Assembly: GCA_014695255.1 (NCBI GenBank)
Contig: JACJNX010000020.1
Location: 1-64,000, forward strand
Reading direction: 5' to 3'
Length of the DNA stretch: 64,000 nucleotides
DNA from: Cyanobacteria bacterium FACHB-63
Lineage (GTDB): Bacteria; Cyanobacteriota; Cyanobacteriia; Leptolyngbyales; Leptolyngbyaceae
The notes beneath the pieces are model-generated. The model was not told where the DNA came from, searched no databases, and was given only the letters and a program-made list of their open reading frames with translations. Both the position numbers and the translations under genes were made by a program. Shown one piece after another: positions 44,486 to 54,168 of the stretch. Position 1 is the first letter of the stretch; each line of letters begins with the position of its first letter.

Positions 44486-47400
44486 TCAAAACCTACCGAT
44501 ATTCTCCTCTATTGCTCCTAACGCTTTCAATGTAGTTTTCTGAGCATTCGTAATTCCGCTAACATTTGTGATATTCGTACCATTGTAAGGCTGTGGTTTC
44601 TGTAACACTTTCACGCATTCTCCGGTTTCAACATTCCACAGCCGGACTGTTTGATCTTCGCTTCCACTTGCAATTCTCGAACCATCCTGGTTAAATTTCA
44701 CCGACCAAATGCGATCGCAATGTCCCCGCAAGATTTCACACTCCCCGGTTTGAAGATTCCATACTTTTACCGTTTGATCAATTCCGGCACTGACAACGCG
44801 ATCGCCGTTCGGAGAAACTGCAATAGATAGGATTCGGTTAGCTTTGCTGTGCCCTTGGGCATCGCTATCCTGAAACACCATCTCACACTGTCCCGATTTC
44901 AGATCCCAAATTCTCACGGTTCCATCTTCGCTGCCACTGACTAACTGTTTCCCGTCTGAACTAAAGGCAACAGACATTACCCTACTGGTATGCCCTTGTA
45001 AGGTTTTCAAACATTGACCTGTATGCGGATTCCAAAGATGAATCAAATGATTTTCTTCACCGCTTGCTAAGAACTCACCATCGGGACTATAAGCGATCGA
45101 CCAAATTCGACTTTGAGCCGCAAGAATATGCAAACACTCGCCCGTATGAGGATTCCAAAGCCGAATGGTTTGATCAAAGCTACCACTAGCAAGCGTAGTT
45201 CCATTTGGACTAAATGCTACTGACCACACCCAGTTTGTATGTCCGCGTAGCACTTTTAGGCATTGGTTGGTCGATCGATTCCACACCCGAACCGTATGAT
45301 CAAAGCCGCCACTCGCAAGCAATTGATGATCTGGACTAAATTGAACTGTCCACACCCAGTTTTCATGCCCATAAAAGCTACTGATACAAGCCCCAGAAGC
45401 AACATCCCAAAGGTTCACGGTTTGATCCGTGCTAGTGCTGGCTAGAAGTTGACCTTCAAAGCTAAACTCAACCGATAAGACAAAGTTGGTATAGCCTTGA
45501 AGTGTTTTACAACATTCCCCAGTTTGAGTGTGCCAAAGTCGAACAGATTGATCAGCGCTACCACTAGCAATCATGTTGCCAGTGGGACTAAACACAGCCG
45601 ATCGCACCACTCCCCGATGCTGATGTAATGTTTTTAAGCATTGTCCGGTTGATCGATCCCAAAGCTTAATCGTTTCATCAAAGCTAGCACTTAATATCAA
45701 TTGCCCATCGGGGCTAAAGTTCACACATCGAACTTGGTCTAAATGTCCGGTTAAGGTTCTAACACAGCTTGCCGTTTGAATGTCCCAAAGCTTGATGGTT
45801 GCATCCTCACTGCCCGATGCCAGCATTGATCCATCGGGGCTAAAGGCAACACTCCTGACTGTATTTGTATGTCCTTCTATGGTCTTTAAGCATTCTCCAG
45901 TCTCTACGCTCCAGAGTTTAATCGTGCGATCGTCACTGCCACTCGCTAACATTCGACCATCAGGACTAAACGCAACCTTACAGATCCAGTGCTGATGTCC
46001 TTCTAGCACTCGAATCAGTTTTCCAGTGTGGAGATTCCAAAGCCGAATCGTGCGATCGGCGCTGCTACTCGCAAGGATTGGAGCGATGGGAGAAACGGCG
46101 ATCGAAATGACCCAATCTTGGTGCTCACTCAGCGTTCGCAAACATTCGCCTGTTTTGGTACTCCAAATTTTGATGGTATTGTCTCCACTTGCTGAAACAA
46201 TCAAATCGCCTTCTAGACTAAAAGCAACCTCACACACCCAGTGTTGATGTCCATCACAGGTTAGTATCTTCTGCCGATCTAGAACATTCCACAGATGAAT
46301 TGCTCCAGCCGTATCGCTCGCGGCTAAGGTTGTCCCATCGGGACTAAAGGCAACTGACCAAACATTCCCCAAGGTTTCTGAAAAGACGGATTTCTTTAGC
46401 TCTGCATTCGTAAAATTGACGTGATGTAAGTTCACGCCCTGTAGCTGCGCTTGCCACACTGCCAAATCCGAAAAGTCATACCCAGTCAAATCAGCCCTGA
46501 GACAGCACAATAAATTGAGAATGTTACCGGCTGCGTATCCAGGGGCGCATCCTAACTGTTGTCGAAGCTTGACTAGGACAGACCTAAACTTTTGTTCTAA
46601 ATCTGTTTGGCAATGGGTTGGAGCAGTCAGACGATCGACCAAGGGTTGCATGATCATGCGAGTTTGACGATCGCGGATATGATCTTCAACCGTTGCTTTC
46701 ACCAAAGCATGAGACATTAAGAGTTCAAACCCCTCAGAACATAGTTCTTGAAACACGCGATCGATCAATCGATCAATCACATATTCCATCACGACAGGCT
46801 GCTGCGTAAATTTCGCGCCGCGTTTTTCAACAATGGGTCTTCGCGCCAAAGATGCTAAAGCTTCGATCAACTGTCGTTTGGGAATTGGCGGAACCAAATC
46901 TTCATCTAACTCAGACAGCGAAGTTCCATCACGATTAATGGCAATCCAGTACATGATCTGCTGTTCGAGATCAGATAAGCGATCAAACTGTTCATCTAAC
47001 AAATCCGAAATTCCACCAAATACGGCTGTTCCCTGGGTCAGAAACTCGCTCACATCGCTATCAAACAAATCTTGAATCGTTGAAGCCGCAATTTTCAGCG
47101 CCAATGGATTGCCGCTATAGAGATTGATGAATCGGGTAAATGTGTTTGAACTCGCTTCTAGCTGTTTCGGTTTGAGAAATTCTCCCGCTTCTGTTGGATT
47201 CAAGCCATCCAAGCGAAACGATCGCACAAACTGCCCTTCAAGCGCCGCGACTTCTTTTGGCTTCTCGCGGCTCGTTAACACCAGACAACTTTGATGCACC
47301 GTTTCCCCGATGCGGCGAAATAACTCTCCGTAACATTCATACCCGCTTGGGTAATGTCCAGCGCGATCGCCGCTCTCTAAAATAGATTCAACGTTATCAA

Positions 47401-48043
47401 GAATGAGCAAACAGCGCGACGATCGCAAATAGTACATCAATCGAGCCAGTTTTCCATCGACGGCATCGGGTAGCTCGGTTTCTTGTTGCCGCGATAGAAA
47501 TGGAATCCAATCCGACAAAATCACATCAAGGGGGGGTGCATCTTGCAGCGATCTCCAAATTACCGCTTCAAACTTTGCTTGTACCTGCTGCGCCAATTTC
47601 ACAGACAGAGCCGTTTTGCCAATGCCGCCCATGCCCAAAATCGTCACAAATCGACACTGTTCCTCGGTCAAGGCACGATCGAGGTCTTTTAATTCTTGGG
47701 CACGACCACAAAATCCCGAAACATCGACCGCCTCTCCCCAGTCCACTAACGCATAGGAAGGCTCCGGCGATCGGATTTCTGTTTGCTCCAATTGGGCACA
47801 CTGACGCAGCGCAACGCGGAAATTGCTCTTCGTGACTCGTTGCCCCAAACGATCGGAGAGAAGCTGCCACAATTGAGCGCCAACTAACTTGATGTAATCC
47901 GGATCGTAGTCCTCAGCCGTCGCAATCTGTTCATAGGTCAGACCCTCCCAAGCGCATCGGAACACTACTTCTTGCAGATGAGTCAAGCGATCTTGCTTTA
48001 GCACTCGATCCAATACGCAAAGCGCCTCCTCGATCGTGATCAC
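44486..48043 (-). CDS. STAND NTPase: vMAP-type N-domain, NB-ARC and 14 WD40 repeats
   Basis: 1185 residues in three parts. Residues 1-85 form an HTH-like helical domain (MITIEEALCVLDRVLKQDRL, TYEQIATAEDYDPDYIKLVG) seen in cyanobacterial vWA-MoxR-associated proteins. An NB-ARC-type ATPase follows (about 110-400): CGRAQELKDLDRAL, Walker A LGMGGIGKTALSVKLAQQ, Walker B CLLILDNVESIL, SCLVLTSREKPKEV and GNPLALKIAA. From about 560 there are 14 WD40 repeats such as GRMLASGSDDRTIKLWSVET, enough for two seven-bladed propellers. This layout senses a ligand through the propellers and switches through the ATPase. GTG start at 48041-48043. Likely sensing or defence; no separate effector domain visible apart from the N-domain. 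Confidence 0.88.
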   Translation of the reverse strand: MITIEEALCVLDRVLKQDRLTHLQEVVFRCAWEGLTYEQIATAEDYDPDYIKLVGAQLWQLLSDRLGQRVTKSNFRVALRQCAQLEQTEIRSPEPSYALVDWGEAVDVSGFCGRAQELKDLDRALTEEQCRFVTILGMGGIGKTALSVKLAQQVQAKFEAVIWRSLQDAPPLDVILSDWIPFLSRQQETELPDAVDGKLARLMYYLRSSRCLLILDNVESILESGDRAGHYPSGYECYGELFRRIGETVHQSCLVLTSREKPKEVAALEGQFVRSFRLDGLNPTEAGEFLKPKQLEASSNTFTRFINLYSGNPLALKIAASTIQDLFDSDVSEFLTQGTAVFGGISDLLDEQFDRLSDLEQQIMYWIAINRDGTSLSELDEDLVPPIPKRQLIEALASLARRPIVEKRGAKFTQQPVVMEYVIDRLIDRVFQELCSEGFELLMSHALVKATVEDHIRDRQTRMIMQPLVDRLTAPTHCQTDLEQKFRSVLVKLRQQLGCAPGYAAGNILNLLCCLRADLTGYDFSDLAVWQAQLQGVNLHHVNFTNAELKKSVFSETLGNVWSVAFSPDGTTLAASDTAGAIHLWNVLDRQKILTCDGHQHWVCEVAFSLEGDLIVSASGDNTIKIWSTKTGECLRTLSEHQDWVISIAVSPIAPILASSSADRTIRLWNLHTGKLIRVLEGHQHWICKVAFSPDGRMLASGSDDRTIKLWSVETGECLKTIEGHTNTVRSVAFSPDGSMLASGSEDATIKLWDIQTASCVRTLTGHLDQVRCVNFSPDGQLILSASFDETIKLWDRSTGQCLKTLHQHRGVVRSAVFSPTGNMIASGSADQSVRLWHTQTGECCKTLQGYTNFVLSVEFSFEGQLLASTSTDQTVNLWDVASGACISSFYGHENWVWTVQFSPDHQLLASGGFDHTVRVWNRSTNQCLKVLRGHTNWVWSVAFSPNGTTLASGSFDQTIRLWNPHTGECLHILAAQSRIWSIAYSPDGEFLASGEENHLIHLWNPHTGQCLKTLQGHTSRVMSVAFSSDGKQLVSGSEDGTVRIWDLKSGQCEMVFQDSDAQGHSKANRILSIAVSPNGDRVVSAGIDQTVKVWNLQTGECEILRGHCDRIWSVKFNQDGSRIASGSEDQTVRLWNVETGECVKVLQKPQPYNGTNITNVSGITNAQKTTLKALGAIEENIGRF

Positions 48044-48333
48044 GGTAGTTCACCCTCTCTGATTAATCTTTACACTGAGCGATATTTAGCGCTTCAATCA
48101 CAGCCAGGGAGATTACGAATACTTCCATTTTCTGATGGATTCGCGCTCGCCGAAATAACGTTTTATAACCCTAAAGCCCTAACCTTTTCATACGGACGCT
48201 CGCAGGGAACTGGCGTATCTTCATAAGTATCAAGCTGAGTGCATAAAACGAATGCCCTAACCGTACTCATCTTTATCGGAACTCAGGCAGCCTGATTCCT
48301 CTGTCTTTTACAACTCATTCGCCCCTGAAGATC
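48044..48333. other. Divergent promoter region (STAND gene / PAS-LuxR gene)
   Basis: About 290 bases shared by two divergent genes. CCCTAAAGCCCTAACC near 48169-48184 and CCCTAACCG near 48253 are short direct repeats that might be regulator sites. No gene seen. Confidence 0.4.
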
Positions 48334-48867
48334 ATGAATATGCCTCTTAATACCCCTAATGATTTCCTGTTGTCCGTATTAGAAGGTTTAGTAGACGGTA
48401 TTTTAATTGTGAGTCAGCAAGGTCAATTGCTCTTTGCAAACACACCCGGAGCCGAAATTTGCCAAAAGCTCAGTCCCCATCAGCAATACCCTGCTGAGGT
48501 CTGGCGTTCCTGCGAAGCGTTAATCGAAAGTCGTCAATGGTACGGCGCTCACCCACTCGTGATCGAGTCCGAGCTACAGACAGAAAATCACCAAACCTAT
48601 CGCATCTGCGTTCAGTGGCTGCAATTAGAACAGCCTTGCTTGCTGGTTCGTTTAGAGGATCAGCAGCGATCGCTGCAAAGTCTCGCGGTGACAGAAGCGA
48701 AGAAATTTGGGCTTACGCCGCGTGAAGCCGAGGTCTGGTTTCTCAAGCGCTGCAACTTATCGCGAAAAGAAATTGCATCGCAGTTATTTATCACGATCGA
48801 CACCGTGAAAAAACACTTGGGAAATATTCAACTGAAACGTCAGGCAAACTCGGAAAGCTGGTGCTAA
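48334..48867 (+). CDS. PAS-LuxR transcriptional regulator
   Basis: 177 residues: an N-terminal PAS-like sensor (about 8-105: DFLLSVLEGLVDGILIVSQQ, GQLLFANTPGAEICQKL) and a C-terminal LuxR/GerE helix-turn-helix (FGLTPREAEVWFLKRCNLSR, KEIASQLFITIDTVKKHLGN). No receiver domain, so the signal probably acts through the PAS domain, not phosphorylation. ATG at 48334; a second ATG at 48340 is possible. Terminator follows. Divergent from the STAND gene, which is a possible target. Confidence 0.85.
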   Translation: MNMPLNTPNDFLLSVLEGLVDGILIVSQQGQLLFANTPGAEICQKLSPHQQYPAEVWRSCEALIESRQWYGAHPLVIESELQTENHQTYRICVQWLQLEQPCLLVRLEDQQRSLQSLAVTEAKKFGLTPREAEVWFLKRCNLSRKEIASQLFITIDTVKKHLGNIQLKRQANSESWC

Positions 48868-48886
48868 ACGCCAAGCTTAGACAATC

Positions 48887-48921
48887 AAAGCTCTGATTTT
48901 CTACACGATCGGAGCTTTTTT
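48887..48921 (+). terminator. Intrinsic terminator of the PAS-LuxR gene
   Basis: AAAGCTC (48887-48893) pairs with GAGCTTT (48912-48918), with further GAT/ATC pairing inside, followed by a T run to 48921. Confidence 0.8.
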
Positions 48922-49151
48922 ATTAATTTAATTCTTTAGAGTTTTTTTATAGACTTAATTCCAAAGATGAATGTGGAGATCTGCTGATTGACCTATAGTT
49001 TTAGTAAGTTTGGCGCTTGACATCTTTCTTAATAATCTCATTTTTAAATCTCAACTCTTAACAGAGCTAGATGCTTGTTCGCTGAAAAGTCCAGACAATT
49101 CTACTTACATTTGCTCGATCCCTTGATTGAAATCTGCCCCTGTGTCGAATT

Positions 49152-50474
49152 ATGGAAACGGATTTAATAAGCAACTATATTCAAACTGTGCAGCAACGTA
49201 CTCAGACGTTGTATCAAAATACACAGGTTGCCGCTCATGAAAGCCCGCACTCGATGCTGAGGTGCCTAGAGGAATTACAGTCAGCTTTAGAGGAACTGCA
49301 CACTGCGGAAGAAGAACTCAGACGGCAAAACAAGTCCTTGTTATCGGCTCAACGCACGATCGAAGCCGAACGACAACGCTATCAAGAATTATTTGAATTC
49401 GCGCCCGATGCCTACGTTGTTACCGACCTCCACGGCACTATACTTGAAGGCAATCGAGCTGCGATCGAATTGTTCAATGTCCCCTATCGGCATCTGATCC
49501 AAAACTCTCTCGGTTCCTTTGTCCACAAAGAGCAGCGATCCGCTTTTCGAGTGGTGCTGCGTCAACTTCCTACCATTCACCGCGTTCAGGAGTGGGAAGT
49601 GACGATGTGTGGACAAGACACGCATTCTATCGATAGCGCCATCACTGTTGAAGCGGTGCGCGATCTTCAAGGAAAAGCGATCGCGCTTCGCTGGCTGATT
49701 CGCGACATTACCACCCGTAAACAGAGCGAAGCCCAACTACATAAATTGCAACTACAAAACCTCGAACTTACGGAAGCCGATCGCCTAAAAGACCAGTTCA
49801 TGGCGACGATTTCGCACGAGTTACGCACCCCCATGAATGCGATTCTGGGCTTTTCCCATTTGTTGCTGAAGCGCGTCTCCACCATGGAAGATAGCAGCTT
49901 AGCTTGCATGGCTGATCGCATCGTTTGCAATAGTCAGCACCTGCTTAGTTTGATCGAAGACCTCTTAGACTTCTCGAAGCTGAAAGCGAAAAAGCTGCAA
50001 TTGCGAATGACTGAATTTGATTTGATAAAAGGTGCAGACGAAACTATACAAGAATTACGCCATCTTGCGGAGCAAAAAGGAATTGCACTCAATTTGGACA
50101 TCACTCAACCAGCTCTACCGATCGTCAGTGATCCCGTTCGATTACGACAAATTATGACCAATTTGCTCTCGAACGCAATTAAATTTACTGAAGCAGGGCA
50201 AGTCACGCTAGGAGTGTGGGAGCTTCCCGCAGGGCGAGTGCTAATTGCGGTTCAAGATACAGGCATCGGAATTGATCCGGCTGATCAAGAACGAATTTTC
50301 CAAGAATTTTGGCAAGTCAACCAAACTTCGACCCGCCTGAATGGTGGCACCGGATTGGGGCTTGCGATCGTCCGATCTCTGGTGGAGTTGATGCAGGGGA
50401 GCCTTTCGATCGAGAGCCAAATCGATCGGGGCACAACCTTCCGAGTTGAATTACCGCGTCAATTGAGATATTGA
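49152..50474 (+). CDS. PAS-domain sensor histidine kinase
   Basis: 440 residues: N-terminal coiled coil (about 30-75, LEELQSALEELHTAEEELRR), a PAS domain (about 75-200: YQELFEFAPDAYVVTDLHGT), H-box FMATISHELRTPMNAILGFS with the phosphorylated His, and a HATPase with N-box RQIMTNLLSNAIKF, G1 VQDTGIGIDP and G2 NGGTGLGLAIVRSL. No membrane span, so cytoplasmic. No receiver domain and no response regulator adjacent; the PAS-LuxR gene upstream has no receiver. The partner must be encoded elsewhere. ATG at 49152, ribosome site not obvious. Confidence 0.9.
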   Translation: METDLISNYIQTVQQRTQTLYQNTQVAAHESPHSMLRCLEELQSALEELHTAEEELRRQNKSLLSAQRTIEAERQRYQELFEFAPDAYVVTDLHGTILEGNRAAIELFNVPYRHLIQNSLGSFVHKEQRSAFRVVLRQLPTIHRVQEWEVTMCGQDTHSIDSAITVEAVRDLQGKAIALRWLIRDITTRKQSEAQLHKLQLQNLELTEADRLKDQFMATISHELRTPMNAILGFSHLLLKRVSTMEDSSLACMADRIVCNSQHLLSLIEDLLDFSKLKAKKLQLRMTEFDLIKGADETIQELRHLAEQKGIALNLDITQPALPIVSDPVRLRQIMTNLLSNAIKFTEAGQVTLGVWELPAGRVLIAVQDTGIGIDPADQERIFQEFWQVNQTSTRLNGGTGLGLAIVRSLVELMQGSLSIESQIDRGTTFRVELPRQLRY

Positions 50475-50491
50475 GTATTCACCTAAAAAGA

Positions 50492-50519
50492 TAGAGACGC
50501 AATTAATTGCGTCTCTATT
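50492..50519. repeat. 28-base perfect palindrome between convergent genes
   Basis: Bases 50492-50505 and 50506-50519 are exact reverse complements centred on AATT, with core AGAGACGCAATT. It lies between the convergent histidine kinase and pdhA genes, suitable as a terminator for both, though no T run follows. AGACGC...GCGTCT palindromes are frequent dispersed elements in cyanobacterial genomes. Confidence 0.6.
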
Positions 50520-50582
50520 CGTTGATGCAGCTAACAAAGATCGACCGCATTCACCTAATGATTGAATGTGGCAAAACCTCGA

Positions 50583-51614
50583 TTAATCCTCTGCAAAAAT
50601 GTACTTATATAGTTCGCTCGGATCAGGTTCAGGGCTTTCTAATCCGAATTTCACCGCATCTTCGACCAAAGCTTGCACTTTCTTCTCAATGTCCTTGAGT
50701 TCACTCTGCTTCACTAGATTCTGCTCGATCAAGTACGACGAGAATTTCTTCAGGGGATCGCGTGCTAGCCATGCTTCTTTTTCTTCTTTCGATCGCAGTT
50801 CATCCGGATCAGCCAGCGAATGCCCCCGGAAGCGATAAGTTAAACACTCGATCAAAGTCGGGCCTTCACCCGCTCTCGCTCGTTTTACGGCTTCTTGAGC
50901 AACTCCGCGAACGGCTAACACATCCATTCCGTCCACCTCATACCCCGGCATCCCGAAAACGCTCGCTTTCTTGTAGATCTCGGTTTGAGAACTGGCTCGA
51001 TCGTGCGCCATCCCGATCGCCCACTTGTTATTCTCAACCACAAAGATAATCGGTAACTTCCACAGTGCCGCCATATTCAAGCACTCGAAAAACTGTCCAT
51101 TATTCGTGGTGCCATCGCCAAAGAAGCAAGCCGTCACCTGATCGGCGCTTTCGTCACCCATGACTTCGCGACGATACTTCGACTGAAATGCTGCTCCCGT
51201 CGCCACCGGAATCCCTTCCCCGATGAACGCAAACCCACCGAGCAGGCGATGCTCTGCTGAGAATAAGTGCATCGACCCGCCGCGCCCCTTACTGCATCCG
51301 GTCGCCTTGCCGAACAATTCCGCCATCACTTCACGAGCTGGAACCCCACAGCTCAGTGCATGAACGTGGTCGCGATAAGTGCTACAGACATAGTCCTCGC
51401 CTGGACGCATCGCCCGAATCACGCCCGTTGAAACTGCTTCTTGACCGTTGTATAAGTGTACAAATCCGAACATTTTGCCGCGATAGTACATTTCGGCACA
51501 CTTATCTTCAAAGAAGCGTCCCAACACCATATCCTCATACAGCATTAATCCTTCCTCGCGGGTCACTTGCGCGGGGACGGTTTGAAATGCCGGAAATGCT
51601 CTTTCTTGAACCAT
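50583..51614 (-). CDS. pdhA: Pyruvate dehydrogenase E1, alpha subunit
   Basis: Thiamine-diphosphate-dependent decarboxylation of pyruvate, with the beta subunit, E2 and E3 (LpdA). 343 residues from the ATG at 51612-51614; a TTG 9 bases upstream is unlikely. Visible: [47 protein letters not shown], the ThDP motif [19 protein letters not shown] ending in VENNKWAIG, and the phosphorylation-loop region [15 protein letters not shown]. Single gene here; pdhB is not in the window. Confidence 0.96.
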   Translation of the reverse strand: MVQERAFPAFQTVPAQVTREEGLMLYEDMVLGRFFEDKCAEMYYRGKMFGFVHLYNGQEAVSTGVIRAMRPGEDYVCSTYRDHVHALSCGVPAREVMAELFGKATGCSKGRGGSMHLFSAEHRLLGGFAFIGEGIPVATGAAFQSKYRREVMGDESADQVTACFFGDGTTNNGQFFECLNMAALWKLPIIFVVENNKWAIGMAHDRASSQTEIYKKASVFGMPGYEVDGMDVLAVRGVAQEAVKRARAGEGPTLIECLTYRFRGHSLADPDELRSKEEKEAWLARDPLKKFSSYLIEQNLVKQSELKDIEKKVQALVEDAVKFGLESPEPDPSELYKYIFAED

Positions 51615-51971
51615 GAGAATCAATTAACCTCGCTGCAATAACCCCAGATCGAACAAGTGAATGCGAAACCTGCGTAAAAGAATCACGCGCCATTCTGAAT
51701 AATCTAATCTAAAATACCTTCCTGACGTATCAAAGATCAAATGTAGCGAACCGAAACCGTAACAGATGCACTGCTCAGGCTGGATAAACTTCAAGATTTA
51801 TTTATTTTGTTGGGGTTCTATCCCTTCGCAAATCCTTTTATTGTTAGGATTACAGTCTCCAAGTTACGCCCACCGACGCTGCTGACTTCGCACCGACACG
51901 GTATGATGTCTGTCAATTCGATCGTCACTCTCGATCTTCCTTACCTCGATCTACTGCTGGGGACGTGAACT
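51615..51971. other. Divergent intergenic region (pdhA / zipN)
   Basis: About 357 bases that should hold promoters for both genes. GGTATGATG near 51900-51908 contains a TATGAT box suitable as a -10 for zipN. No RNA hairpin or gene seen. Confidence 0.4.
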
Positions 51972-54074
51972 GTGCGTATACCGCTCGACTATTACCGGAT
52001 TTTAGGTCTACCGATGCAAGCCACGGCAGACCAGTTGAAGCAAGCTCACCGCGATCGCACGTTACAGTTGCCCCGCCGTGAGTATTCTGAAGCTGCGATC
52101 GCCACTCGTCGAGATTTGCTCGATCAAGCGTATGCTTTGCTATCTGACCCAGTTCAGCGTAAATCCATTGATGAGAACCTGCTGAGCCTTCAATACGAGG
52201 AAGATGCAGATGCGGCAACGATCGGACTTGACGATCAGCATTTGATCGGAGCGCTGTTAATTCTGCAAGAGTTAGGCGAGTACGAGTTAGTTCTAAAGAT
52301 TGGACGACCGTACCTCAGTAGTGGAACCTCCTCGATTCGAGATGGTCGATTTGGTGATCCCCGGATTGTGCTGTCGGATATTGTCCTGACGATCGCGCTT
52401 GCCTGTTTAGAACTCGGTCGCGAACAGTGGCAGCAAGGACAGTATGAAAATGCGGCAGAGGCGCTGGAAACGGGGCAAGAATTGCTTTTGCGAGAGGGAT
52501 TGTTCGCGGGGGTACGGGGCGAGATTCAAGCGGATTTATTTAAGCTGCGTCCTTACCGAATTCTAGAATTACTGGCAGCGCCGGATGAAGAGAGTGGCGA
52601 TCGCCAACAAGGTTTGCGATTGCTCAAAGATATGCTGCGTGAGCGGAGTGGCATTGATGGCGCAGGCAATGATCAGTCTGGATTAAGCGTTGATGACTTT
52701 TTGCGGTTTATCCAGCAACTGCGGGGGTATTTGACCGCAGCCGAGCAGCAGGCTTTGTTTGAAGAAGAATCTCGTCGTCCATCAGCCGTCGCCACTTATC
52801 TTGCAGTCTATGCCCTGCTAGCACGAGGCTTTGCGGATCATCAGCCTGCGCTGATTCGTCGAGCGAAACTGTTGTTATTTCGGCTCGGCAGTCGGCAAGA
52901 TGTCCATCTTGAACAATCGGTTTGCGCTCTATTGCTCGGACAAACTGAGGAAGCCAGCCGAGTGCTTGAACTGTCTCAGGAGTACGAGCCGCTGGCGTTT
53001 ATTCGCGAAAACTCTCAAGGTGCACCGGATCTTCTACCGGGATTGTGTCTCTACTCTGAACGCTGGCTGCAAGAGGAGGTGTTTCCTCATTTTCGGGACT
53101 TGGCGAAACGAGAAGCTTTACTCAAAGATTACTTTGCCGATGAGCAGGTTCAAGCTTACTTAGAAGAACTACCTGCGGATGGAGAATGGGTGACAGATTG
53201 GTCACTGGCAGAACAGGGACTGGTGCATCATGAGTTAAATTACGGCTCGACGATCGCCTCCTCGCGCAACGGTCGCACCACTCCAGTTGAGGAAAATATC
53301 GGCGGCTACCGATCTGCAACCGCTACATTAACCACAGATGTTGCAGCAGTCTCCGTTTCAGAACGCTCCCTGAAAAGCAGCACCAATGGTGGGGAGTCAA
53401 CGCCTCCTCGATCGCCGCGCAGTGGTCGCAATGGTCGTGGCCGCTCTGCCCCCTCTCGCCATCACCCTCCGGATCAAACTGTCCCTAGAGCAAAAGCACC
53501 GAGAGAAAATCGTCGATCGCGCTGGATTGTGCTACTTCTGGGAATTGCACTAGCGATGGGACTAGGCTTTTTGATGATTCGAGCACTTAGAGCGCTGATG
53601 AATCCGTCCGCTCAAACAGCAAGTGAAGCACTTCCTGTGCAGCTTGACCAACCGATCGTCAACTTACAGCCTGCTTCTCAACCCGTCACCCTTTCAGGCA
53701 GTCTCGATCAAAGCCTTGCCCAGAAAGTAGTAGAAACCTGGCTTGATGCAAAGAAAGCGGCAATGGGAAAAACCTACGACAGCTCAAAACTGGCTCAGGT
53801 GCTAGTTGATCCGAAGCTGACAGAATGGCAGCAGAACATCGAAGAAACGAAGCGAGAGAACTTACACATCGAATATGACCACGCGGTCAAAGTCCAAAGC
53901 GTTGAAGTCAGTCCAACCGACTCAAATCAGGCGATCGTAAAAGCAACGGTAACTGAGGTGCGGAAGTATTTTGCCGGAAACACCCCTGGTGATGTACAGA
54001 CCGATCGAGATATGGCGGTGCGTTACACCTTAGTACGCCAAGACAATCAGTGGCGGATCAAAGACTGGCAGTAA
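51972..54074 (+). CDS. zipN: Cell division protein ZipN/Ftn2 (ARC6 homologue)
   Basis: Membrane anchor and organiser of the FtsZ ring in cyanobacteria; ARC6 is the plastid form. 700 residues: a DnaJ-like N-domain (about 1-70: DYYRILGLPMQATADQLKQA) in which HPD is replaced by HRD, a long helical region (about 80-440), a Pro/Ser/Arg linker, one membrane span (about 515-540: RWIVLLLGIALAMGLGFLMI), and a C-terminal ARC6-like IMS domain (AQKVVETWLDAKKAAMGKTY, VRYTLVRQDNQWRIKDW). GTG start at 51972. Length and architecture match Ftn2. Confidence 0.93.
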   Translation: MRIPLDYYRILGLPMQATADQLKQAHRDRTLQLPRREYSEAAIATRRDLLDQAYALLSDPVQRKSIDENLLSLQYEEDADAATIGLDDQHLIGALLILQELGEYELVLKIGRPYLSSGTSSIRDGRFGDPRIVLSDIVLTIALACLELGREQWQQGQYENAAEALETGQELLLREGLFAGVRGEIQADLFKLRPYRILELLAAPDEESGDRQQGLRLLKDMLRERSGIDGAGNDQSGLSVDDFLRFIQQLRGYLTAAEQQALFEEESRRPSAVATYLAVYALLARGFADHQPALIRRAKLLLFRLGSRQDVHLEQSVCALLLGQTEEASRVLELSQEYEPLAFIRENSQGAPDLLPGLCLYSERWLQEEVFPHFRDLAKREALLKDYFADEQVQAYLEELPADGEWVTDWSLAEQGLVHHELNYGSTIASSRNGRTTPVEENIGGYRSATATLTTDVAAVSVSERSLKSSTNGGESTPPRSPRSGRNGRGRSAPSRHHPPDQTVPRAKAPRENRRSRWIVLLLGIALAMGLGFLMIRALRALMNPSAQTASEALPVQLDQPIVNLQPASQPVTLSGSLDQSLAQKVVETWLDAKKAAMGKTYDSSKLAQVLVDPKLTEWQQNIEETKRENLHIEYDHAVKVQSVEVSPTDSNQAIVKATVTEVRKYFAGNTPGDVQTDRDMAVRYTLVRQDNQWRIKDWQ

Positions 54075-54168
54075 TTTCGAGCTAAAATGTCTGCCCTAAT
54101 TAAATGCGTTATTTGCGGGAGCGATCCGTTACGATAGTGCAGGAGTAGCGCCCGATGGCGGCAAGGGC

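Noticed and set aside
44600-46400. Regular near-identical units about 126 bases apart, first suspected as non-coding tandem repeats
   Set aside because: They are the coding repeats of the WD40 domain; spacing equals 42 codons and the protein consensus explains the similarity.
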